A DNA stretch of 24,525 nucleotides from Bacilli bacterium (lineage in GTDB: Bacteria; Bacillota_I; Bacilli_A; RF39; UBA660), in contig JAEDMO010000008.1 of assembly GCA_016302935.1 (NCBI GenBank), positions 1 to 24,525 on the forward strand, written 5' to 3'. The notes under the pieces were generated by a model, which saw only the letters and a list, made by a program, of their open reading frames with translations, did not search any database and was not told where the DNA came from. The translations under genes were made by a program, and so were the position numbers. Shown here piece after piece: positions 1 to 8,144 of this stretch. Numbering within the stretch: position 1 is the stretch's first letter; every line of letters begins with the position of its first letter.

Positions 1-1188
1 ATAATCAAACTTTTTAACTAATTCCAAAGAGTTATTCTTAAATTTATTTCTAGTCTCTTTATCCAAATTATAAATCCTAGTAATAGCATCTATATACTCA
101 TCATTACTATCACTACTAACAGTAATACCACATTTTCCATCTATAAAGTCATAATCATTAGGATAAGTAGAAATTATTGGCTTAACAGAAGCTAAATACA
201 TAAATGACTTATTCGTACTCATACCATATTGCATAATATCAGTCATTTCACCGTGTAATAAACAAGCATCCGCCTTTGATAATATATAAGGTATATATTT
301 ACTATCTACAAACCCCTTAAAAATGATGTTATCAATATGATTATCTACACAATGTTGCTTATATTCTTTTAAAAAAGGTCCATCACCATAAATAATAAAT
401 ATTATATTTTTATTATTTATCGCACTCGCTACATCGATTAATCTTCTAATATTGTATATATATCTAATAGAACCAGTATACACTAATTTAAAAGTCTTCT
501 TATTATTTAAATCTTTATCGTTAATTTTAAATTCTTTCAAATCAGAATAATATTTATCTAAATCAACTCCATTATTAATATTAAAAACATTATTAAAATT
601 AATTTTATCCGCATAAGTACATTTTTTTAAATAATCTTTGCCACCTTCCATAGTAAAAACCAATTTATTCGCATGCAAATAAATATATTTTTCTAATTTA
701 TACAAAATTTTTACTATAGGATTATTACGTTTTAAAACGCCATAGCTTACGATAGACTCAGGCCACAAGTCCCTTATCTCTACAGTACAAGGCAAATTAA
801 ATTTACGGGCAAGTTTTAATGCTAATAATGGAGATAAAGGATGAGGCATAGATGTATAAATATAATCCGGCTTGTCCCCATCCTTTATACGTCTTTTAAG
901 TACTTTATATGTTCTAAAATAATATTGCAACATATTAATAATTCGTTTAATTTTATTATTATATTGACATGTCCTAACATGAAGGTATTTAACACCATCT
1001 ATATTATGTACAATATATTTTTTTCTATCAGTAATAAGATTGATATTTGAATTATGAATAGCACTAGCGGCCACCAAAGTGACATCATATTTATTTTTAT
1101 CAATATATTTAGCCAAAAAATGATGTCTAGTAAGTCCACCATACATAGGTGGAGTAGCATAATGATTAATAATCCAAACTTTTTTCAT
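1..1188 (-). CDS. Glycosyltransferase family 4, C-terminus cut by window edge
   Basis: The frame opens at ATG 1188 and stays open to base 1, giving 396 codons without a stop, so the C-terminus lies outside the window. The N-terminus (MKKVWIINHYATPPMYGG) is the nucleotide-sugar glycosyltransferase GT-B opening seen in WbuB-like amino-sugar transferases. Further in are an EIRDLWPES segment, a YGDGPF loop near residue 270, and a TNKSFMYLASVKPII segment at the place of the usual donor-binding PNK.FEY.A.GKP motif. No membrane anchor is visible. It starts 14 bases after the dehydrogenase gene and is the last visible gene of the wbp operon. It therefore probably transfers a sugar, perhaps the diacetamido-uronic acid made by its neighbours, onto a lipid-linked surface glycan. 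The Shine-Dalgarno is weak (GTGATAAG), suggesting reliance on upstream translation. Family is secure; donor and acceptor are inference. Confidence 0.88.
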   Translation of the reverse strand, partial: MKKVWIINHYATPPMYGGLTRHHFLAKYIDKNKYDVTLVAASAIHNSNINLITDRKKYIVHNIDGVKYLHVRTCQYNNKIKRIINMLQYYFRTYKVLKRRIKDGDKPDYIYTSMPHPLSPLLALKLARKFNLPCTVEIRDLWPESIVSYGVLKRNNPIVKILYKLEKYIYLHANKLVFTMEGGKDYLKKCTYADKINFNNVFNINNGVDLDKYYSDLKEFKINDKDLNNKKTFKLVYTGSIRYIYNIRRLIDVASAINNKNIIFIIYGDGPFLKEYKQHCVDNHIDNIIFKGFVDSKYIPYILSKADACLLHGEMTDIMQYGMSTNKSFMYLASVKPIISTYPNDYDFIDGKCGITVSSDSNDEYIDAITRIYNLDKETRNKFKNNSLELVKKFDY

Positions 1189-1202
1189 CTTATCACTCGT
1201 TT

Positions 1203-2516
1203 CTACAATAGTTCAATATTATTTCTATTTTTGATATTCTTCATAGCATTTCTTGTATCAAATATCGCTTTAGCATTTTTAGAAATCATTTCATAATCAA
1301 AAGCAGAATGAGCAGCTGTAATAATAACTAAATCATACAAAGCTATAATTTTTTCATCAATATTTTTGATACCAGTATGCACCTTATTCTTATATTTATA
1401 TTCCGGTATCATAGGATCATAGAAATCAACATTAGCAGAGTTTTCTTCTAATATTTCAATAACCCTAAGAGCAGGACTTTCCCTATAATCATCGATATCA
1501 TTCTTATATGCAACACCTAGCACTAACACTTTGGCTCCATTAAGAGCAATTTTATGTTTACTAAGCACCTTGCTAGCTCTCTCAACACAATATTCAGGCA
1601 TTCTATCATTAATAATACCTGATGCTTGAATTAGGGAAGTATGAAATCCGTATTCTCTTGCCTTCCAATCCAAGTAGTATGGATCAAGAGGAATGCAATG
1701 GCCACCAAGCCCGGGCCCTGGATAAAATGCTTGGAACCCATATGGTTTTGTTTTAGCAGCGTCTACTACTTCCCATAAGCTAATTCCCATTTTGTTACAT
1801 AACATAGCTAACTCATTAACAAGTCCGATATTAATATTTCTGTACGTATTTTCTAGTATCTTTTCCATCTCAGCTACAGCAGGAGAAGATACTTCATAAA
1901 TTTCAGCTCCAAGTACAGCACGATACATCTTAGCAATGACTTCTGTAGCATCTTTGCCAATGGCACCAACTACTTTTGGAGTATTTTTAGTTTTAAAATA
2001 TAGATTTCCTGGGTCAACACGTTCTGGTGAAAAACCTAAATAAAAATCTTTGCCACATTTTAATGAAGAACCTTCTTCTAAAATAGGTTTAATAAGTTCT
2101 TCAGTAGTACCAGGATAAGTAGTAGATTCTAGAACCACCATTGTATTTTTAGTTAAGTGTTTAGCAACTTCAATCGCACTATTTTTTACATAACTAATAT
2201 CTGGTTGTTGATGATCATCAAGCGGTGTTGGTACACAAATAGCGACAAAATCCACATCCTTAATAAAAGAAAAATCACAAGTAGCTTTAAACATACCACT
2301 TTCTACCAATTTCTTTAATTCATCATCAACAACATCACCAATATAATTAATGCCTTTATTAACCATATCAACTTTAGATTGTTGAACATCAAAGCCAATT
2401 GTTTTAAAACCTGCTTTAGCCTTTTCAACAGCCAAAGGAAGCCCAACATAGCCAAGTCCAACAACACCTACAACAATTTCTTTATTATCAATTTTTTTAA
2501 GTAATAACTCTTTCAT
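1203..2516 (-). CDS. wbpA: UDP-N-acetyl-D-glucosamine 6-dehydrogenase (WbpA family)
   Basis: This NAD-dependent nucleotide-sugar dehydrogenase should oxidise C6 of UDP-GlcNAc to UDP-GlcNAcA, the first step of diacetamido-uronic acid synthesis. The 437-residue protein has the usual family length. It shows the Rossmann motif G20-L-G22-Y-V-G25 and the central-domain segments LESTTYPGTTEEL (129-141) and FSPERVDPG (162-170). The catalytic cysteine is C274 in GPGLGGHCIPLDP. The C-terminal UDP-binding segment is GVAYKNDIDDYRESPAL (334-350). The family also includes ManNAc dehydrogenases (WecC, TviB); assignment to WbpA rests mainly on the wbpB, wbpE and wbpD neighbours. An AGGAG Shine-Dalgarno lies inside the end of wbpD, and only one base separates the genes, so translation is probably coupled. 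Confidence 0.93.
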   Translation of the reverse strand: MKELLLKKIDNKEIVVGVVGLGYVGLPLAVEKAKAGFKTIGFDVQQSKVDMVNKGINYIGDVVDDELKKLVESGMFKATCDFSFIKDVDFVAICVPTPLDDHQQPDISYVKNSAIEVAKHLTKNTMVVLESTTYPGTTEELIKPILEEGSSLKCGKDFYLGFSPERVDPGNLYFKTKNTPKVVGAIGKDATEVIAKMYRAVLGAEIYEVSSPAVAEMEKILENTYRNINIGLVNELAMLCNKMGISLWEVVDAAKTKPYGFQAFYPGPGLGGHCIPLDPYYLDWKAREYGFHTSLIQASGIINDRMPEYCVERASKVLSKHKIALNGAKVLVLGVAYKNDIDDYRESPALRVIEILEENSANVDFYDPMIPEYKYKNKVHTGIKNIDEKIIALYDLVIITAAHSAFDYEMISKNAKAIFDTRNAMKNIKNRNNIELL

Positions 2517-2517
2517 T

Positions 2518-3093
2518 TTAACTTCTCCTCACTTCATTGTCGACAAAACAATATTCTTTTCCACATTTTGGGCAAGTAAATTTATTGTCTACAAAATTCA
2601 TTTTTTCGGAACATTCACACACGTAATATTTAATTTTTGCAGGATTACCAACAACCAAAGCATAGTCAGGAATATCTTTTGTTACTACACTACCAGCTCC
2701 TACAAATGCATATCTACCAATATTATGCCCACAAACAATAGTAGCATTAGCTCCTATTGAAGCACCTTTTTTTATTAGTGTTTGTTTGTACTCATCCTTT
2801 CTAGAAATAAAGCTTCTAGGATTAATTACATTTGTAAATACACAAGAAGGTCCTAAAAAAACATCATCTTCACAGATTACACCGGTATAAACCGATACAT
2901 TATTTTGAATTTTAACATTATTTCCTAATTTTACATCCGGGGATATAACTACATTTTGACCTATATTACAATTTTCACCAATCTCCGAATTTCCCATAAT
3001 ATGTGAAAAGTGCCAAATTTTTGTCCCTTTCCCAATTTTTGATGGCTCATCTACATAACTAGATTCATGAACAAAATACTCTTTATTTTCCAT
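2518..3093 (-). CDS. wbpD: UDP-2-acetamido-3-amino-glucuronate N-acetyltransferase (WbpD/WlbB family)
   Basis: This should acetylate the 3-amino group made by WbpE, giving UDP-2,3-diacetamido-2,3-dideoxy-glucuronate. From ATG 3093 it is 191 residues. Imperfect hexapeptide repeats (residues about 15-150, for example IGKGTKIWHFSHI and IGENCNIGQNVVI) form a left-handed beta-helix, with the family segment VFTNVINPRS at 85-94. It ends with a small Cys-rich tail (C159, C161, C174, C177), a probable zinc ribbon. A TTG at 3108 opens the same frame, but the GAGGA Shine-Dalgarno sits between TTG and ATG with good spacing to the ATG, so the ATG was chosen. The start overlaps the end of wbpE by 11 bases, typical of translational coupling. 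Family assignment is firm; the exact substrate depends on operon context. Confidence 0.9.
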   Translation of the reverse strand: MENKEYFVHESSYVDEPSKIGKGTKIWHFSHIMGNSEIGENCNIGQNVVISPDVKLGNNVKIQNNVSVYTGVICEDDVFLGPSCVFTNVINPRSFISRKDEYKQTLIKKGASIGANATIVCGHNIGRYAFVGAGSVVTKDIPDYALVVGNPAKIKYYVCECSEKMNFVDNKFTCPKCGKEYCFVDNEVRRS

Positions 3094-4228
3094 TTTTATA
3101 ATCCTCAATACTTTCTAAAACAGCATTACATATATCATTAATTTGATCACCAGACATATAAGGGTGCATAGGTAAACTTAATACAGTATCTGAAAGGATT
3201 TCGCTGACACATAAATCATCAAGATTAAAATTATAATCAGCATACACTGATTGTTTATGCATTGGCTTACAATAATAAATCATACTAGGAATCCCTTTAT
3301 CTTTCAATCTGTTTTGGACATAATCTCTTTCATCTTTATTATCAAAAATAAGTGTATATTGTGCCCAACTACTAACAAATCCTTCGTCAACAAACGGAGT
3401 TTTTACATAATCTTTAAGCTTATCAGTATACATTTTCGCAAATTTATTTCTCTCATCTAGCTCATATTCCTTAAAAGCTTCTAATTTAGGAAGTAAAATT
3501 GCTGCTTGCAACGTATCCAATCTAGAATTTAGTCCAATCCTTACATTATCATATTTAAATGTTCCTTTTCCATGAACCCTAATTGATTCCATCAAATCAT
3601 AATAATCCTTATTATTAGTAAATATTGCTCCTCCATCGCCATAACATCCTAAAGGTTTAGCAGGGAAAAAAGAAGTAGTTGCAATATCCCCAAAAGAGCA
3701 AGCTTTTTTACCATCAATACTACCACCGAAACCTTGAGCACCATCTTCTATTATCAATAAATTATATTTTTCTGCAATTCTTTTAATTTCCTTAAAATTT
3801 GCAGGTAAACCAAACAAATCAACCGCTATTATAGCTTTAAGATTTAGATTTGTTTCATTTTTTGCTTTAATTATCGCTTTTTCTAATTTATTAAAATCAA
3901 TATTGAAAGTTCTTTGATCAGAATCAACAAATATTGGCGTAGCACCAGCGAGTGATACTACTTCAGCAGTAGAAAAGAAAGTAAATGAAGGAACAAATAC
4001 AGCATCACCTGCTTTTATTCCCAAAGCCATTAAAGCAATAGTTAAAGCATCGGTGCCGTTAGCACAAGTCAAACAATATTTGACCCCAACGTAATCAGCC
4101 AATTCCTTTTCTAATATTTTTACTTCTTCACCCATAATGAAGTGACTATCATTTAAAACTTTTTTAATATTATTATTTATTTTACTATCTAGCTTTTTAT
4201 ATTGAGCCTTTAAATCAATAAATTCCAT
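3083..4228 (-). CDS. wbpE: UDP-2-acetamido-2-deoxy-3-oxo-glucuronate aminotransferase (WbpE family)
   Basis: This PLP-dependent sugar aminotransferase (DegT/DnrJ/EryC1 family) puts an amino group on C3 of the 3-keto sugar produced by WbpB. The 381-residue protein opens with MEFIDLKAQYKKLD, the typical WbpE start. It carries the phosphate-binding NGTDAL (57-62), the cofactor aspartate in EDGAQGFGG (D162), and the Schiff-base lysine K191 in SFFPAKPLGCYGDGGA. The frame can be extended to 4261, but that would run into wbpB, whereas ATG 4228 has a strong AGGAGG seven or so bases upstream. It begins 10 bases after the wbpB stop. Other members of the family act on different keto sugars; the flanking wbpB and wbpD make this specificity likely. 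Confidence 0.92.
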   Translation of the reverse strand: MEFIDLKAQYKKLDSKINNNIKKVLNDSHFIMGEEVKILEKELADYVGVKYCLTCANGTDALTIALMALGIKAGDAVFVPSFTFFSTAEVVSLAGATPIFVDSDQRTFNIDFNKLEKAIIKAKNETNLNLKAIIAVDLFGLPANFKEIKRIAEKYNLLIIEDGAQGFGGSIDGKKACSFGDIATTSFFPAKPLGCYGDGGAIFTNNKDYYDLMESIRVHGKGTFKYDNVRIGLNSRLDTLQAAILLPKLEAFKEYELDERNKFAKMYTDKLKDYVKTPFVDEGFVSSWAQYTLIFDNKDERDYVQNRLKDKGIPSMIYYCKPMHKQSVYADYNFNLDDLCVSEILSDTVLSLPMHPYMSGDQINDICNAVLESIEDYKNGK

Positions 4229-4238
4229 AAATTTCCTC

Positions 4239-5309
4239 CTATTTATTAAATCTGCCAACAAAATCCATAGTAGAACAGCTTGTTAGCGGAAACTTTACAG
4301 GGGCATGGTCATTAGCAGATTTATATATAGCCAAGACTAATTCCAAAGCCCTTTTACCAGCATACCCATCAACGTAAGGATTTCTATCTTCAGCTATAGC
4401 AGCAATTACATCCTTGTACAAAGGAGTATGCCCTAAACCATAAACATTTTTATGCACTTCAGAAAATTCATCTAAAACGCTTTCTTCATTTTCACCATCA
4501 AAACGCCATACTTCTAATTTATTAACAGAACTACCTCCCGCTTTAGCAGTACCATTTTCACCGAATATATAAAGGGTTTCTTCCAAATTTTTAGGATATA
4601 CATTATTAGTACCCTCAATAATTCCGTAAGCACCGTTTTTAAATTTCAAAACAGCAATACCCAAATCTTCAGCTTCAATATAGTCGTGGTTTAAGTTATC
4701 TGTATAAGCAAAAACCTCATCTATCTCATCTCCCATCATCCATCTTATTAAATCAATATTATGGATACATTGGTTCATCAAAGCACCACCATCTTGTGCC
4801 CATGTACCTCTCCAAGGAGCTTGTTGATAATAACTGGCATCCCTATTCCATCTAATATGTGCAGTAGCATGAAATATTTTACCAAAATCACCATTTTCAA
4901 CAGCACCTCTTATTTTTTGTATAGCTTTGTTAAAACGATTTTGGTGACAAGCACAAACTTTTAGATTATTTTTCTCAGCAGTTTTAATAATCATATCTGC
5001 ATCCTCCAAAGAAAGAGCAATCGGTTTTTCTATGATTACATTAGCTCCATGTTCCAAACAATAAACTGCAATTTTAGCGTGTTCCCCACTCTCGGTTGCT
5101 ATTGCAACTAATTCTGGCTTTTCTATCTCTAGCATTTCTTTATAGTCTGTATATTCAGCCACCTCAGATACTTCACTAAACATTCCCTTTTTTTCTTTTA
5201 TTCTCTCTTCCAAAAGGTCACAAAGGCCAACGATATTCAAATTATTATTAATCGCAGCACTTATATGATTGGGTGAAATTCTCCCACACCCAATTAATGC
5301 ATATTTCAT
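4239..5309 (-). CDS. wbpB: UDP-N-acetyl-glucosaminuronate 3-dehydrogenase (WbpB/WlbA, Gfo/Idh/MocA family)
   Basis: This oxidises C3 of UDP-GlcNAcA to the 3-keto sugar, the substrate of WbpE. The 356-residue protein has the N-terminal nucleotide-binding motif G7-C-G9-R, the EKP triad E94-K95-P96, and the HNIDLIRWMMG segment with the presumed catalytic H183, all standard for Gfo/Idh/MocA oxidoreductases. The segments HQNRFNKAI (122-130) and GGALMNQCIHNID (174-186) are particularly like WlbA/WbpB. It is the first gene of the operon, with an AAGGAGGA ribosome site 7 bases before ATG 5309 and a sigma-A promoter about 75 bases upstream. The end (TAG) is 10 bases before wbpE. In the Pseudomonas and Bordetella systems WbpB and WbpE work as a coupled pair; the adjacency here fits that. 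Confidence 0.92.
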   Translation of the reverse strand: MKYALIGCGRISPNHISAAINNNLNIVGLCDLLEERIKEKKGMFSEVSEVAEYTDYKEMLEIEKPELVAIATESGEHAKIAVYCLEHGANVIIEKPIALSLEDADMIIKTAEKNNLKVCACHQNRFNKAIQKIRGAVENGDFGKIFHATAHIRWNRDASYYQQAPWRGTWAQDGGALMNQCIHNIDLIRWMMGDEIDEVFAYTDNLNHDYIEAEDLGIAVLKFKNGAYGIIEGTNNVYPKNLEETLYIFGENGTAKAGGSSVNKLEVWRFDGENEESVLDEFSEVHKNVYGLGHTPLYKDVIAAIAEDRNPYVDGYAGKRALELVLAIYKSANDHAPVKFPLTSCSTMDFVGRFNK

Positions 5310-5382
5310 AATTAAATCCTCCTTAAAATATTGTTATAAAAATAGATTGCTAATATTAAAAAACAAACATTCTTATACGACA

Positions 5383-5411
5383 ATTATAACAAAAAAAAAC
5401 AGCAAAATCAA
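5383..5411 (-). promoter_or_regulatory. Sigma-A promoter of the wbp operon
   Basis: Read on the minus strand: TTGATT (5411-5406), a 17-base spacer, then a perfect TATAAT (5388-5383). Transcription should begin near 5376, giving a leader of about 67 bases before wbpB. It is in the roughly 250-base divergent region shared with the LCP gene; the rest of that region is AT-rich with no other gene. Confidence 0.7.
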
Positions 5412-5522
5412 CGAAATTTTACATAATATAATTAATATACACGAAAAATAAAAATGTATTAAAAATTGACATCGTAAAATATATTACAATTAAAAGAAAG
5501 GCTATATTTTTTTAAAAAATTC

Positions 5523-5531
5523 TGCTATAAT
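5523..5531 (+). promoter_or_regulatory. Extended -10 promoter of the LCP gene
   Basis: TGCTATAAT is a perfect extended -10 element (TGnTATAAT). The -35 position (about 5503-5508) is only AT-rich, as usual for extended -10 promoters. The start site would be near 5538, so the ATG at 5547 would have no ribosome site, supporting initiation at 5562. Confidence 0.6.
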
Positions 5532-5561
5532 TATAAATATGCATAAATGGAGATGATCGCA

Positions 5562-7007
5562 ATGTCCAAAAGAAAAAAAAGAAAAATAATAAATTCCATA
5601 GGCAAGTTCATTGCCGTAATTGGAATTATCACATTACTAATTTTTTGTATTAATTTATTTAGACTAAATCTACTACCAATTAAATATATAATTATATTAC
5701 TTGGTATATTATTATTCATTTATTTCATTATGTATATTTTCATCCTTGGCAAAAAAATAAAAATCCCTATCAAAATATTTGCCAATATAATAATCTTAAT
5801 TTTTTCATTATTTTTTATTCTTGGAAACACATATCTAGATAGAACGATATCATTTTTTGATAGAATAAATGATAATTTATCACAATCGGAAGAATACTAC
5901 TTGATGATTCTTAAAGATGCGAAATACAATAAAATTGAGGAATTAGGCGGTGAAAAAATTGGCTTTTATAAAAATGAATCTACACATAATGTAAAAGAAG
6001 CAGTTGAAACCCTTGGTAAAAAAATATATTTTGAAGAACGAGATTATGACGATATTCAAAATTTATTTGAAGCAATAAGAGAAAAAGAAGTAAAAGCAAT
6101 ACTAATTAATGCGTCAATTAAAAATATTATGAATGAAGATTATTCATATATGATAAGTACTCTAAAAGAAATAGGCACAATAAATGTTCCTATTAAAAAT
6201 AATGATATAGTTAAAATTGTAGATGTAACAAATAGACCATTTAATATATATTTAATAGGCTCTGACTCATATGGTGATATTACTAAAACTTCAAATGGTG
6301 ATGTAAATATGATTTTTACTATTAATCCCAAAACCAATCAAATATTATTGACTTCCATACCAAGAGATTACTATGTAGAATTATACAATACAAATGGGGG
6401 TATGGATAAACTGACACACGCCAGTTATTATGGTATTGAAACAGCTGTAAAAACCGTTGAAACATTATTAGAAACGGATATTAATTATTATGCTAGAGTC
6501 AATTTTTCGACGGTTGTTAAAATAGTAGATTTAATAGGAGGAATCGAAGTAAATTCTGATTACTCATTTTGCGATAGTGGTAGAGTCGGATGCTATAAAA
6601 AAGGATACAACAAATTAAATGGTGAACAAGCCTTAGCGTTTGCTAGAGAAAGAAAAAGTTTCAACGGTGGAGATAGAGTGAGAGGCCAAAATCAACAAAA
6701 AGTAATTAAAGCAATTATTGACAAGGTAACCTCATCAACAGCATTAATATCAAAATATAGTGATATATTATCTGCTATTGAAAAAAGTTTTCAAACTAAT
6801 TTAGATGATGAAAGCATCACTAAATTAGTAAAACTAAAACCAAATAAAATGCCTTCATGGGAAATAATAAACCAAAGTTTAGACGGCTCAGATTCAAGCG
6901 CATATACATACTCATATCCTAAAAAACAACTATATGTAATGAAGCCAAACGAAGAAACAATAATAGAAGCACAAAATAAAATAAAGGAAATATTAAATGC
7001 AAATTAG
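5562..7007 (+). CDS. cpsA: LytR-CpsA-Psr (LCP) glycopolymer transferase, CpsA/Wzg type
   Basis: LCP enzymes move lipid-linked glycans (capsule, teichoic acids) onto peptidoglycan at the outer membrane face. The 481 residues match streptococcal CpsA/Wzg in length and layout: a basic N-terminus, three membrane segments (about 11-33, 39-63, 70-90), an accessory domain (about 100-215), then the LCP domain (about 226-395). Landmarks include IYLIGSDSYGDI (229-240), N-G-D247-V-N-M, SIPRDYYVEL (265-274), FARERKSFNGGDRVRGQNQQ (360-379). Arg268, Arg362 and Arg364 are present, but the arginine usually two residues before the first Asp is Asn245 here. Start at 5562 rather than 5547 because GGAGATGATC (5549-5558) is a near-perfect ribosome site for it. 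The gene is divergent from the wbp operon, suggesting that its cargo is the glycan made there (inference). Confidence 0.93.
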   Translation: MSKRKKRKIINSIGKFIAVIGIITLLIFCINLFRLNLLPIKYIIILLGILLFIYFIMYIFILGKKIKIPIKIFANIIILIFSLFFILGNTYLDRTISFFDRINDNLSQSEEYYLMILKDAKYNKIEELGGEKIGFYKNESTHNVKEAVETLGKKIYFEERDYDDIQNLFEAIREKEVKAILINASIKNIMNEDYSYMISTLKEIGTINVPIKNNDIVKIVDVTNRPFNIYLIGSDSYGDITKTSNGDVNMIFTINPKTNQILLTSIPRDYYVELYNTNGGMDKLTHASYYGIETAVKTVETLLETDINYYARVNFSTVVKIVDLIGGIEVNSDYSFCDSGRVGCYKKGYNKLNGEQALAFARERKSFNGGDRVRGQNQQKVIKAIIDKVTSSTALISKYSDILSAIEKSFQTNLDDESITKLVKLKPNKMPSWEIINQSLDGSDSSAYTYSYPKKQLYVMKPNEETIIEAQNKIKEILNAN

Positions 7008-7022
7008 TTTTGCATTTTTTTA
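6995..7022 (+). terminator. Intrinsic terminator after the LCP gene
   Basis: AAATGCAAA (6995-7003) pairs perfectly with TTTGCATTT (7009-7017) around a 5-base loop, and is followed by a run of T. The stop codon TAG lies in the loop. Confidence 0.75.
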
Positions 7023-7032
7023 ATATATATTA

Positions 7033-7051
7033 TATAATGATAATAGGTGAT
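7033..7051 (+). promoter_or_regulatory. Compact promoter/ribosome-site module of the DUF3048 gene
   Basis: TATAAT (7033-7038), 7 bases, GGTGAT (7046-7051), 3 bases, ATG 7055. A poor -35 (TTGCAT, 7010-7015) sits 17 bases upstream inside the preceding terminator stem. Predicted leader about 10 bases. Confidence 0.5.
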
Positions 7052-7054
7052 ATA

Positions 7055-8062
7055 ATGAAAAAATCAATAACACTTTTAATATCTTTAATATTATTAACAG
7101 GATGTGGTAACAATAAAGACAATAACCAAACCCAAGATAATTCCAATAAAGAACCGGTAAAAGAAGAAAAGAAAGTAACAATTGTAAATACTGAATCAGA
7201 CCAAAGAACATACGCAGTAATGATAAACAATCATAAAGCAGCTCGTCCACAATCAGGTTTGCAAGAAGCCTATATTGTCTATGAGTTTATGGTAGAAGGT
7301 GGCATAACAAGAATGATGGCACTATATAGAGATAATGCTTCAGCAAAAATAGGTTCAGTAAGAAGTAGTAGACATTACTATCTAGACTATGTATTAGAAA
7401 ATGATGCTATGTATTTCCACTGGGGAGGAAGTCCACAAGCATATAGTGATATGAAAACACTTAAAATAGAACACGCAGATGCTGTAGGCAGTGTATTTTG
7501 GAAAGATAAAAGCCTAAATAGAGCTACTGAACATACAGCATTTACTAGTACTGAAAAAATGACTAACTATGTTATAGATAAAAAAATAAGAAATACTACC
7601 AAACAACCTTTACTTTTAGAGTATACAACTGATGAAATAGATCTAAGCTCATTACCAGATAGTAAAATAGCAAATACTATCTCTATAAAATATTCAAATT
7701 ATCAAACGGTAGGCTATGAATATGATAACCTAAATAAAGTATACAAAAGATCTGCCAATAATAAACCAAGCACCGATTTAGTAACACAGAACCAATACAC
7801 AGTTAAAAATATTATTGTATATGACTTAAAGTATAGTACAATCAAAGGAGATACCTCAGGTAGACAAAACATAGATAACATTGGCAGTGGTAATGGCTAT
7901 TATATAACAAATGGTTATGCTACTCCAATAGTATGGGAAAAGACTAGTAGAAGTAGTCAAACCGTCTATAGCTATCCTAATGGCAAAGAAATAAATGTAA
8001 ACGACGGGAATACATTTATTCAAGTTTATCCAACCAGTGGCACTTTAACAATAAATGAATAA
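7055..8062 (+). CDS. DUF3048 family lipoprotein (YerB-like)
   Basis: The protein is a predicted lipoprotein of 335 residues on the outer face of the membrane. It has a lysine-led signal peptide and a lipobox ending L14-T-G-C17, then a charged, Asn-rich linker (18-45). The DUF3048 N-terminal domain follows (about 50-175), with the conserved stretches RTYAVMINNHKAARPQSGL and EGGITRMMALY and the segment YFHWGGSPQAYSDMK. The second DUF3048 domain (about 195-332) has the typical YDxxxxxYxR-like region and a final SGTxTI strand. Function is not known; B. subtilis YerB is the named homologue. An upstream ATG at 7010 is in frame but would remove the signal peptide from the N-terminus and has no ribosome site. 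ATG 7055 has AGGTGAT 3 bases before it. It is bounded by terminators on both sides, so probably monocistronic. Confidence 0.9.
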   Translation: MKKSITLLISLILLTGCGNNKDNNQTQDNSNKEPVKEEKKVTIVNTESDQRTYAVMINNHKAARPQSGLQEAYIVYEFMVEGGITRMMALYRDNASAKIGSVRSSRHYYLDYVLENDAMYFHWGGSPQAYSDMKTLKIEHADAVGSVFWKDKSLNRATEHTAFTSTEKMTNYVIDKKIRNTTKQPLLLEYTTDEIDLSSLPDSKIANTISIKYSNYQTVGYEYDNLNKVYKRSANNKPSTDLVTQNQYTVKNIIVYDLKYSTIKGDTSGRQNIDNIGSGNGYYITNGYATPIVWEKTSRSSQTVYSYPNGKEINVNDGNTFIQVYPTSGTLTINE

Positions 8063-8064
8063 TC

Positions 8065-8098
8065 AAAGAAGTTTTCAAAATTTAAAACTTCTTTTTTT
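8065..8098 (+). terminator. Intrinsic terminator after the DUF3048 gene
   Basis: An 11-base perfect stem, AAAGAAGTTTT (8065-8075) with AAAACTTCTTT (8084-8094), an 8-base loop, and T run to 8098. Confidence 0.85.
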
Positions 8099-8144
8099 AT
8101 ACATATAAAAGCTTAAATATGTTAATTTTAATACTGGTGATAAA

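Noticed and set aside
4229..4261. Upstream start for wbpE at 4261
   Set aside because: It would add 11 residues not found in the family, overlap wbpB, and ignore the strong AGGAGG before ATG 4228.
5466..5490. Perfect TTGACA at 5466-5471 as -35 of the LCP promoter
   Set aside because: The nearest -10-like sequence (TACAAT) is only 13 bases away and nothing good lies at 16-18 bases; the extended -10 at 5523 is better placed.
7010..7054. Upstream start for the DUF3048 lipoprotein at 7010
   Set aside because: It would place 15 extra residues before a perfect lipoprotein signal peptide and has no ribosome site; it lies in the terminator of the preceding gene.
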